In this document: positions 25,211 to 32,113 of the stretch, piece after piece
How positions within the stretch are numbered: position 1 is the stretch's first letter
How the letters are laid out: every line of letters starts with the position of its first letter
Assembly: GCF_001424565.1 (NCBI RefSeq)
Contig: NZ_LMOL01000011.1
Location: 26,546-77,986, forward strand
Direction: 5' to 3'
Length of the DNA: 51,441 nucleotides
Source: Arthrobacter sp. Leaf141
GTDB taxonomy: Bacteria > Actinomycetota > Actinomycetes > Actinomycetales > Micrococcaceae
Position numbers and translations under genes: made by a program
The notes under the pieces: model-generated
What the model saw: the letters and a program-made list of their open reading frames with translations, nothing else
What the model was told of the DNA's origin: nothing
The model's database searches: none

Positions 25211-25471
25211 GTGAGCGAATACGCTACGCCGAAAGTGTTTGTCCGCTATATCGGAGACGATGGTGAGGAATGGGATGCCGAATACTCTGAATTCGCTCCC
25301 GTTACCGGTCGGTTCGTCTTTCACGGAACGCAGGGCTACCGCGTCGCAGAAGTCTGGGACATCCAGGCAAAGCACGGCGCCGTGGAATACGGCCTGACCG
25401 CGTTCGTGGATGCCGTCGACGTCATGGAACACCGCCTAGGCCAGCACGCGCCGTCCTACTACCGCGGGTAG
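25211..25471 (+). CDS. Hypothetical protein (86 residues)
   Basis: A short acidic cytoplasmic protein (MSEYATPKVFVRYIGDDG...HAPSYYRG) that I do not recognise. It starts at GTG 25211 after a strong GGGAGG site at 25201-25206 and ends just before a clear terminator hairpin, so it looks like a real, independently transcribed gene. It shows no signal peptide or membrane segment. The pattern KVFVRYIGDDGEEWDAEYSE suggests a beta-rich start, then a helical C-terminus. It lies in the accessory island between the FRG gene and the truncated recombinase. Confidence 0.65.
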   Translation: MSEYATPKVFVRYIGDDGEEWDAEYSEFAPVTGRFVFHGTQGYRVAEVWDIQAKHGAVEYGLTAFVDAVDVMEHRLGQHAPSYYRG

Positions 25472-25477
25472 CCTGCG

Positions 25478-25511
25478 GGGTGCCTCATGTCGTCCCACAA
25501 GTGAGGCACCC
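25478..25511 (+). terminator. Terminator hairpin
   Basis: Perfect 10-bp stem GGGTGCCTCA (25478-25487) with TGAGGCACCC (25502-25511) and a 14-base loop, six bases after the stop of the 86-residue gene. No T-run follows. The rest of the 25472-25629 gap shows only the ribosome site of the recombinase. Confidence 0.7.
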
Positions 25512-25629
25512 TATCCGCTAGCCCTCCCAGCGTTACCCAAGCGAGGAAGTCCAGATCCCCTGCAACCTTGACATCGTACGCAGCCGGTCCTAGAACTCAA
25601 CCTGACAGGTCGACTATAGGGAGGCTCAG

Positions 25630-26127
25630 GTGGCTGGACAACGAATCGGATACGTGCGGGTAAGCACCCTGGACCAGAACGAGAAGCGACAGCTCGAAGG
25701 ACAGGTTCTTGACCGTGTCTTCACGGACAAGGCCTCCGGCAGGGACATAACAAGACCGCAGCTCACGGAACTCCTGCGGTTCGCTCGCGACGGAGACATC
25801 GTCGTCGTACACAGCATGGACCGGCTCGCCCGCAACCTCGATGACCTCCGTGCTCTGGTCCAAGACCTCACCCGCCGGGGCGTGCAGGTGGAGTTCGTCA
25901 AAGAGAGCCTGTTCTTCACAGGCGAGGACTCCCCCATGGCCAACCTCATGCTCTCCGTCATGGGTGCCTTCGCCGAATTCGAACGTTCCCTCATCAGGGA
26001 ACGCCAAAGGGAAGGAATCGCCTTGGCCAAGCAGCGCGGAGCCTACAAAGGACGGAAAAAGACCCTCTCACCCGAAAGCGCGGCCGAACTGTCCATCACC
26101 GTGGGCAGGAAGCCTGAGTTTGCCTGA
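25630..26127 (+). CDS. Serine recombinase (Tn3-resolvase-like), C-terminus truncated
   Basis: A 165-residue site-specific recombinase that would cut and rejoin DNA via a covalent serine intermediate. The catalytic domain is intact: GYVRVSTLDQNEKRQ with the active serine at about residue 10, HSMDRLARNLDDL, and GAFAEFERSLIRERQREGI. The DNA-binding C-terminus starts normally (YKGRKKTLSPESAAEL) but then diverges into SITVGRKPEFA and stops, so the helix-turn-helix is missing, most likely by frameshift or deletion. GTG 25630 has GGGAGG five bases upstream. It may be inactive. It probably belonged to the element that left the motif copies at 23619, 24843 and 25100. Confidence 0.85.
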   Translation: MAGQRIGYVRVSTLDQNEKRQLEGQVLDRVFTDKASGRDITRPQLTELLRFARDGDIVVVHSMDRLARNLDDLRALVQDLTRRGVQVEFVKESLFFTGEDSPMANLMLSVMGAFAEFERSLIRERQREGIALAKQRGAYKGRKKTLSPESAAELSITVGRKPEFA

Positions 26128-26184
26128 ACCTGCCGCGACCGTTCCAGCTCGGCACTGCCACGGCGGAGGGGCATGATTGGCTGC

Positions 26185-26541
26185 CTATATCCATGTAGGT
26201 GCAACGGGGGTCACGGCGATTATGCTGCCGTTTTGGCTGGCGGTGACGCCCGCTGTCCCCCGTCCGGTGGCCCAGCAGGCCAGGTCCGCAAGGGATCCGG
26301 AAATATGCACTGGTGTACGTGCCTCCATGTCGCCGAAGGACAGTTCCGCGTGGTCATTGACCCTGCCGATCAGGTCCTTGTCCGTTCCACGCGAGGCCCA
26401 TGCGCCGGTGATGTCTTGGAGCAACCGGGTGAGCACAGGGGCGGGGATGTCCTTGAAGGAGGCGCCATTGTCGAGGTCGATGGCGTGGACCCAGACTTCG
26501 CGCGCGGCGCGGTCGTTGTCGTCATGGGTATCGATTCTCAC
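26185..26541 (-). pseudogene. Remnant of mycothiol-dependent maleylpyruvate isomerase family gene
   Basis: About 118 codons matching the C-terminal part of the maleylpyruvate isomerase family: REVWVHAIDLDNGASF, DIPAPVLTRLLQDITGAW, and a closing SGSLADLACWATGRGTAGV...VAPTWI. The whole N-terminal DinB-like mycothiol-binding half is absent, with an in-frame stop just upstream of the GTG at 26541. The family isomerises maleylpyruvate in gentisate catabolism. It lies at the boundary between the recombinase and the GH43 operon, so it was probably cut when the accessory island arrived. Confidence 0.75.
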
Positions 26542-26564
26542 ATACAGCTAGATGAGCAAGGTGG

Positions 26565-26602
26565 CCTGCGATTCGAGTGTGCAATCGCAGGTCAAGTTTT
26601 TT
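26565..26602 (+). terminator. Rho-independent terminator
   Basis: Nine-bp stem CCTGCGATT (26565-26573) with AATCGCAGG (26583-26591), followed by tcaag and six T residues. It would stop rightward transcripts from the recombinase region before they run against the GH43 operon. Confidence 0.7.
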
Positions 26603-26688
26603 GCCATGTGCCGTGTAAGTTGTGGAACGCCTCAACTCTTATATCCCTATGCCAGTCCTGCCCGTGGCCTGCCCTTGCGGTGAGAACG

Positions 26689-28242
26689 TCAGTCATCTAG
26701 CGCGCGGTACTGGAAGTTGCGGAAGCGCGCCTGCCCCTTGCCCGTCGCGAACAGGGCCGGACGAAGGCTGAGGAGCTCATCGGCTGTGTTCGTGTTGTAT
26801 CCGGTCACGTTGAAACGCAGACCATGTCTGGTCCAGTTAATTCCATCGGGACTGTAGTACTGAGTCACAATGTTTCCGTCGTTCACGATTCGAAGATGCA
26901 GGACATTCGTAGAAGGCGCGGGTTCGCGCCAATACGGAATTGGCCGGCCTGCCCTGTAGCTTGTCATGCGGTCACCGTCGTGCCCCATACCGCAGAACAA
27001 GCGGTCACTGTAGTAGAGCAGCAATCCGCCTTGTGCGCCGCCTAGTAGTTCTACCTCCACGCTGATCTCATAGCGCCGGTCGCCCACGATGCAGGTCAGG
27101 GGAGAGCTGTCCGAGGGGCTGGTTCCGCGAGCCTGAAGAACGAGCCCACCGTCCAGCGACGCACGGAGATCCTCGTCCTTTGACGGGGCGTGGAAGGACC
27201 ACTGGATTCCAAAGCGATCCTCGGTGAAGTCGTCCGATAGGGGAATCCCGTGGGACCGCTCCCCCGTCGGTTCAGTAGGCGCAGGCAAAGGCCTTGAGAG
27301 GTCACCTCCGGCTGCCCGGGGCCACCCGTCATCGTCCCATTCGATGGGCTCCAGGAGCGTCTGCCGGCCCAGGGTCGTGAAGCTGTTTTCGTATCCGTGG
27401 TAGACGCTCCACCACTGTCCGTTTGGCCCTTCAAACAAGGTCGCGTGGCCCTTGCTCCACCACGGCTCGTTGGCGTCCCAGGTGCGGATGATCGGGTTAG
27501 CCGGGCAATCCTCCCACGGTCCATGAACTGATCGTGAGCGGGCGACGGTGACCATATGCCCTGTGGGGGGACCCGAAGTGCCGCCGACCGCCGTCGTGAG
27601 GTAAAACCAATCTGCTCGGTGGCTGAGCTTAGGTCCTTCGAGGGCATAGGCCTCGGTAACCCAGTCATCTGGGTAACGCCAACCGTCGTACACATGCTCC
27701 ACAGGACCGTCTGTGGCAAGACCGTCGGCGCTCAGCCGTACACGGCTGACGCCACTCAGGAAAAGGTATCGGCGCCCATCTTCTCCCACCACGTGCCCGG
27801 GATCGATATGCCCGGATATCCCGAGGTTGATCGGTTCACTCCACGGGCCCTCCATGCTTTCAGCATGGATCACGTAGATTTGCGGCGGTGCCGACGGATC
27901 GGGCGAAGCTGCTGTTGCAATGATCGGGACGTAGATAAAGTACCGGCCATCGACTTTGCACATGTCGACTGCAAAGACGTTTCCAATGGGCTCCGGCAGA
28001 GCTGGACCAACTGGTTTCCAGTTGAGCAGGTCAAGCGAGTGCCAGATGACAAGCCCGGGTGTGGATTCGAAGGAGGAGAACGTCAGGTAGTAGTCGTCGC
28101 CGTCGCGAAGAATTGCCGGGTCGGGGTGGTCTCCGGCAAAGACGGGATTGATGTATGTCCCATTGCCGAGATCCGCTCTGCGCTGGCCCTCCAACCCGAT
28201 TGCCGACCTGACGATGCTCGTGGCCTGTGCTTCTGTTCTCAT
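26689..28242 (-). CDS. Glycoside hydrolase family 43 (beta-xylosidase/arabinofuranosidase-like)
   Basis: A 517-residue cytoplasmic enzyme with no signal peptide. The N-terminal five-bladed propeller (about 25-330) shows the family's three acids: Asp in FAGDHPDPAILRDG (base), Asp in the GHIDPGHVVGEDG region (pKa modulator) and Glu in EAYALEGPKL (acid). A C-terminal beta-sandwich (345-515; DRRYEISVEVELLGG...GLLLYYSDRLFCGMG) matches the GH43 C2 module. It would cleave xylo- or arabino-oligosaccharides brought in by the importer encoded directly upstream. The ATG at 28242 has an AGGAAAGG site. Substrate specificity is not certain from sequence. Confidence 0.9.
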   Translation of the reverse strand: MRTEAQATSIVRSAIGLEGQRRADLGNGTYINPVFAGDHPDPAILRDGDDYYLTFSSFESTPGLVIWHSLDLLNWKPVGPALPEPIGNVFAVDMCKVDGRYFIYVPIIATAASPDPSAPPQIYVIHAESMEGPWSEPINLGISGHIDPGHVVGEDGRRYLFLSGVSRVRLSADGLATDGPVEHVYDGWRYPDDWVTEAYALEGPKLSHRADWFYLTTAVGGTSGPPTGHMVTVARSRSVHGPWEDCPANPIIRTWDANEPWWSKGHATLFEGPNGQWWSVYHGYENSFTTLGRQTLLEPIEWDDDGWPRAAGGDLSRPLPAPTEPTGERSHGIPLSDDFTEDRFGIQWSFHAPSKDEDLRASLDGGLVLQARGTSPSDSSPLTCIVGDRRYEISVEVELLGGAQGGLLLYYSDRLFCGMGHDGDRMTSYRAGRPIPYWREPAPSTNVLHLRIVNDGNIVTQYYSPDGINWTRHGLRFNVTGYNTNTADELLSLRPALFATGKGQARFRNFQYRALDD

Positions 28243-28285
28243 ACTGCAACCTTTCCTTTTGCCGTGATCTGTCGGCGGATTTCGT

Positions 28286-28534
28286 TCAATGTTTCGAATA
28301 CACGAGAGGTTTCACCCGGTCACGGTTGAAAACAAGTGTCACCTCGTAGCCGAAGCGGTCTCCGGTGTTGGACAGCGGGACCTCGAGGCGAATTGTCGCT
28401 CCGTCGCGCACTGCGGCCAGCTGCAAATCTGCTGTTTCCACCCGGAGCGGACCATAGCTAAAGGTCGTATAGCTAAGACCGTGGCCGAACGTGAAGCGCG
28501 GTACCAACGGCAGGTCCCGGTATTTGGAGTCTTG
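28286..28534 (-). pseudogene. Remnant of a GH3 beta-glycosidase (C-terminal FnIII-like part)
   Basis: About 80 codons match the late part of GH3 enzymes: YRDLPLVPRFTFGHGLSYTTF, the fibronectin-like stretch IRLEVPLSNTGDRFGYEV and RDRVKPL. Nothing of the catalytic domains remains, and the upstream end abuts the permease stop codon at 28542. The remnant lies inside the GH43/ABC operon on the same strand, so an entire GH3 gene was probably deleted from this operon. Confidence 0.8.
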
Positions 28535-28541
28535 AGTGGGG

Positions 28542-29384
28542 TTAGCTCTTGATACCGCCGGCGTATCCCTGCATGAGCTTCTTCTGAGCAAATACGTAGA
28601 AGGCAAGCACGGGAGCCATGGCGATGAGGACCACGGCGAAGCTCAAATTCCACTGCGAGACGAGGCTTCCGACGTAGTTGTAGACCACCACCGGAAGTGT
28701 CATGTACGGCGAGCCGTTCAGGAAGATCACTGCCGTGAAGAAGTCATTCCAGACGAGGAGCCCTGCCAGGATGGCCACCGTCCCTGTTGCTGGTGCCATC
28801 AGCGGGAAGATGACGCGCGAGAAAATCTGGAAACGGCTCGCCCCATCAATGGTGGCCGCCTCTTCGTAATCCCTGGGCAGCCGCCTGAAGAAGCCAGAAT
28901 AAATGAACACCGCCAGGGGCATGGTCATGGCCGTGTAGATGATGATCATGCCCCACGGGTTGCCAATTAGGCCGAGGCTTCGTGCACCGATGTACAGGGG
29001 AAGGACCCCGAGTTGGGTGGGCAGGACGATGGCTATGAGGAAAATCCTGAAGACGTTGTTGGACAGTTTCCGGGTGCTTCGTGCGAAGACATAGGCTGCA
29101 GCCGATGACAGAGCGATGAGCACCAGCACGGTTCCGATGGTGATGAGAAGGCTGCTGGACAGGCCTTGGTAGACGTTGCCGGACTGGCTACCCGTTGGCG
29201 AGAGCAGTTGGATGAAATTGTCAAAGGTGGGAGCCGATGGCGGGGCAAAGGCGGAGCTGGTGAGCACCTCCTCCGTGGTTTTGAGTGAGGTGCTGATCAG
29301 GATCCAAAATGGAAGCAGCAATATGATGGCGGCAATTACCACCAGGATTTCCCTGGCGAGCGACCACTTCGTGTAGCGATGCAT
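28542..29384 (-). CDS. ABC sugar permease (MalG-like)
   Basis: A 280-residue inner-membrane permease starting MHRYTKWSLAREILVV at the ATG at 29384. Six hydrophobic segments are visible and the EAA loop reads YEEAATIDGASRFQIF. The start lies one base after the stop of the MalF-like permease gene, indicating coupled translation; an earlier in-frame TTG would overlap that gene and is not needed. With the next two entries it forms an importer for oligosaccharides. No ATPase gene is present in this operon, so a shared MsmX-type ATPase encoded elsewhere (perhaps 14610-15821) would be required. Confidence 0.9.
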   Translation of the reverse strand: MHRYTKWSLAREILVVIAAIILLLPFWILISTSLKTTEEVLTSSAFAPPSAPTFDNFIQLLSPTGSQSGNVYQGLSSSLLITIGTVLVLIALSSAAAYVFARSTRKLSNNVFRIFLIAIVLPTQLGVLPLYIGARSLGLIGNPWGMIIIYTAMTMPLAVFIYSGFFRRLPRDYEEAATIDGASRFQIFSRVIFPLMAPATGTVAILAGLLVWNDFFTAVIFLNGSPYMTLPVVVYNYVGSLVSQWNLSFAVVLIAMAPVLAFYVFAQKKLMQGYAGGIKS

Positions 29385-29385
29385 T

Positions 29386-30333
29386 TCAGTCTCCGTTGTT
29401 GGCGCGGTCGCGCACAATAAATTGCTGGATAAGTGCGAGGATCAGGATGAAAACGGTGAGGATAAGAGCTGCGGCCGCACCTAAACCGAATGCCCCGTAG
29501 ACGAAGGTCTGGGAGTAGACCTGGGACGCGAGTGTCTGTGTAGCGTCCGCTGGGCCGCCTCCGGTCAGCGTGAGGACCTGGTCAAAGACGGACAACCCCT
29601 GAATCAGGGTGAGGACGGTCGCTATGGCCACCGACGGCTGGATGGTCGGCAAGACAATGCTTCGGAATATCTGCCACATACCGGCACCGTCCAGGGCTGC
29701 TGCTTCTTCCAGTTCCATGGGCACCGTGGCGAGACCGGCAAGATAAATGACCATGACGAATCCGATGCTTTGCCAGACCATTACGGCCAGGATGCACCAG
29801 AGCGCCAATGAGGGGTTTGCCAGCCAGTCCTGCTTCAGGTTTCCCAGTCCGACAGCTTCCAGGAACTGGTTGAGGGGTCCGTCGAAGGCAAAGATGAATT
29901 TCCAGACGAAGGAGACAGCTACGGAGCTGAGCACTACCGGCATGAAGATCAGTGCGCGCAGAACGAAACGTGTCTTGAGCGTCCTGTTCAGTGCCAGGGC
30001 GAAGAGGAGGCCAAGCATGTTTGTGAAGACCACGAACCCGGCCGCAAGAAACAGGGTGTTTCGAACGGAGCCCACAAGCGTCGGATCCTGAAGTACCTGG
30101 ATGAAGTTGTCGAAGCCGACGAAGTTGAAGTCACCCAGTCCCGTCCAGTCAGTGAACGCGAAGAATGCTCCGAAGGCTGTTGCCATGTAGGTGACGACGA
30201 GCGTGAGGGCGACGGCCGGGAGTGCCCACCACCAGCGGCCGAAGCCAATCCCGGGAGGGCGCCGGGAGGGCGCCGGAGTGGGTTCTTTGTTGTCAGTCCC
30301 TGGCGGGATGATCCGGCCATTGGTAATAGTCAC
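29386..30333 (-). CDS. ABC sugar permease (MalF-like)
   Basis: A 315-residue inner-membrane permease. A Pro-rich cytoplasmic N-terminus (residues 1-30) is followed by about six membrane segments and the EAA loop LEEAAALDGAGMWQIF. Phrases such as FVGFDNFIQVL and LTGGGPADATQTL are typical of the MalF/UgpA class. The start is GTG 30333 with an AAGGA site upstream. It lies 73 bases after the binding-protein gene and directly before the second permease. Confidence 0.9.
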   Translation of the reverse strand: MTITNGRIIPPGTDNKEPTPAPSRRPPGIGFGRWWWALPAVALTLVVTYMATAFGAFFAFTDWTGLGDFNFVGFDNFIQVLQDPTLVGSVRNTLFLAAGFVVFTNMLGLLFALALNRTLKTRFVLRALIFMPVVLSSVAVSFVWKFIFAFDGPLNQFLEAVGLGNLKQDWLANPSLALWCILAVMVWQSIGFVMVIYLAGLATVPMELEEAAALDGAGMWQIFRSIVLPTIQPSVAIATVLTLIQGLSVFDQVLTLTGGGPADATQTLASQVYSQTFVYGAFGLGAAAALILTVFILILALIQQFIVRDRANNGD

Positions 30334-30406
30334 TGTCGTGGTTCCTTATATGTGGCTGAAGGGAAGGCGGTGCCGGCCAGTTTGGTAACCGGCCGGCACT
30401 CATTCG

Positions 30407-31723
30407 TTAGTTGCCCCAGGCGGAGTCCATGTCCTTCAGGACATCTTCGGCCGATTTCTGTCCCGTGATCATGGCAGTAACACCCTTGCCGAGGCTGTCG
30501 TAAACCTTGGCGGAGGGCCATTCGGTCTGTCCCAGCGGACGTACCTTGTCCTCCTTGTACAGATCTGCAATGGGTTCGTAGCTGGCGGGGAGCGGGTAAT
30601 CACCAAGGTTGACCGGCAGCGTACCCTGGCCCTTCGCGACCATCTCGGCGCCTTCTTTTTCGCTGAAGTACTTCAAGAACTCCTTTACCAGCTTCGGGCT
30701 CTTAGTCTTTGCGTTGCCGGCGAGGGCAAGCTCAGCCGTGGTGCCAAGGTACGTCTCGGTAGCGTCAGGGCCAGGCATTGGAAGGACGACTGGGTTCACA
30801 GCGCCCTTAGACCCATCGGCGATGCTCTTGGCTGCTCCGCCGGGAGCAAAAAAGCCGAGGGCTTTACCCTGCCCGACCGACCCGATGATCACGTCGAAGC
30901 CCGCACCGGCAGCACCGTCCTGGAAGCACCCTGAATCGAACATCTCCTTCACACCCGTGAGGGCTTGCTGCCAACCTTTTTCCTCGGAAAAAGTGGTCTT
31001 GCCAGCGGCCCGGTCTTCATTCCAAGCGGGATTCGGACCATAAACCGTGGAGCTTGCCAGGGTCATCGCCAAAATCCCTGGGTTGGCCGGAACAGTGCCC
31101 GCAAGAGCGGTCAGGGAGACGCCCTTGTCGCGGGCAACCTTGCACTGCTCGAGGACATCATCAAACGTCGAGGTGTTGTCCAGCTGCACGCCCAGTTCCT
31201 TGGCCTTGGCCTGATTGAAGATCAGGCCGGCGGGCATCGAAGACAGTGGAACGGCGTAGAGCTTGTCCTCATACTGGAAGAGTTTTTCAATGCTGTCCGG
31301 CAGTGCTTCGCTGAACTCCTGATCGTTGAGTTCAAGGAGCAGTCCAGCTTTGGCGAAACCAGCCATGGCGCCTACCTGCCCCTGGCCGGAGAAAACACTG
31401 ATGACGTCGGTGGCGGTGCCACCCTGCAGCTGGGTTGTAACTGTCTGGGGAAGAGTTTCCGCCGGCAGCTTGACCAGTTCGACCTTGACTCCGGGGTTGG
31501 CCTTCTCAAAGGCTGCTGCTGTGTCCTGAATGAACGTATCCGTGGGGTTGGCAGTGGAAAACGAAAATCGAATCGTTTGCGGCTCGGCGCCCGTTGGCTC
31601 GGTCGAACTTGAACCGCCGGCGCAACCGGTCAATACAACGGAAGCTGCAACAGCGGTGGCAGCGGCAGACAGCCACCCACGGCGGCTGATCGAAAACTGT
31701 GACACGGGGTACCTTTCAGACAT
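30407..31723 (-). CDS. ABC transporter sugar-binding lipoprotein
   Basis: A 438-residue secreted solute-binding protein, first gene of the GH43 operon. I start at the ATG at 31723 (MSERYPVSQF); the open frame upstream of it is not protein-like. SRRGWLSAAATAVAA is a twin-arginine-type signal and VLTGCAGG the lipobox. The mature protein shows ATDVISVFSGQGQVGAMAGFAKAGLLLEL and an aromatic-rich ligand cleft, as in carbohydrate-binding family 1. It would capture xylo- or arabino-oligosaccharides for the two permeases. No operator is obvious upstream. Confidence 0.88.
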   Translation of the reverse strand: MSERYPVSQFSISRRGWLSAAATAVAASVVLTGCAGGSSSTEPTGAEPQTIRFSFSTANPTDTFIQDTAAAFEKANPGVKVELVKLPAETLPQTVTTQLQGGTATDVISVFSGQGQVGAMAGFAKAGLLLELNDQEFSEALPDSIEKLFQYEDKLYAVPLSSMPAGLIFNQAKAKELGVQLDNTSTFDDVLEQCKVARDKGVSLTALAGTVPANPGILAMTLASSTVYGPNPAWNEDRAAGKTTFSEEKGWQQALTGVKEMFDSGCFQDGAAGAGFDVIIGSVGQGKALGFFAPGGAAKSIADGSKGAVNPVVLPMPGPDATETYLGTTAELALAGNAKTKSPKLVKEFLKYFSEKEGAEMVAKGQGTLPVNLGDYPLPASYEPIADLYKEDKVRPLGQTEWPSAKVYDSLGKGVTAMITGQKSAEDVLKDMDSAWGN

Positions 31724-32014
31724 CTTTGTCGAGGGGCGACCTCTCGGAAACGCTAAGCCCTCGTGGCTCCGGCGGAGGCCCTTGGCCATCCACCTCTTAT
31801 GAATTCCAGTAGATCGAAGTTCCTCCGCGCCGTCCACGCGACTTTGCTTATGGCCTCCATTCACGGAAGTGATGGTGCTTACTGTCCCATTCCATACCAG
31901 GTATCAGCCCTTCTAATAGCGGGAGTGGGTAGTGACTCCTATCGTGGCCGTTATGCTTGTGCTATTCAGGCGGGGTGAGGGCACATGGCATACAGGCCAT
32001 GGTGAATAATCCCC

Positions 32015-32090
32015 CCCGATGCCCACGGGCATCGGGCAAGCAGACGAAAACGCACACTGTTTCGTCCCGCCTGCGCGCCTTCTGGCGGGA
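32015..32090 (+). promoter_or_regulatory. Structured leader before the P450 gene
   Basis: Two inverted repeats lie in the ~100 bases before the P450 start: CCCGATGCCC / GGGCATCGGG (32015-32024, 32027-32036; 10-bp arms, 2-base gap) and TCCCGCC / GGCGGGA (32065-32071, 32084-32090). Between them a short CGAAA / TTTCG pair (32045-32064) is also possible. The first could be an operator or an RNA hairpin. The remaining 31724-32014 stretch, between the divergent importer and P450 genes, shows no gene. Confidence 0.45.
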
Positions 32091-32113
32091 CTCTCAATTA
32101 TGTTGGAGATCCA

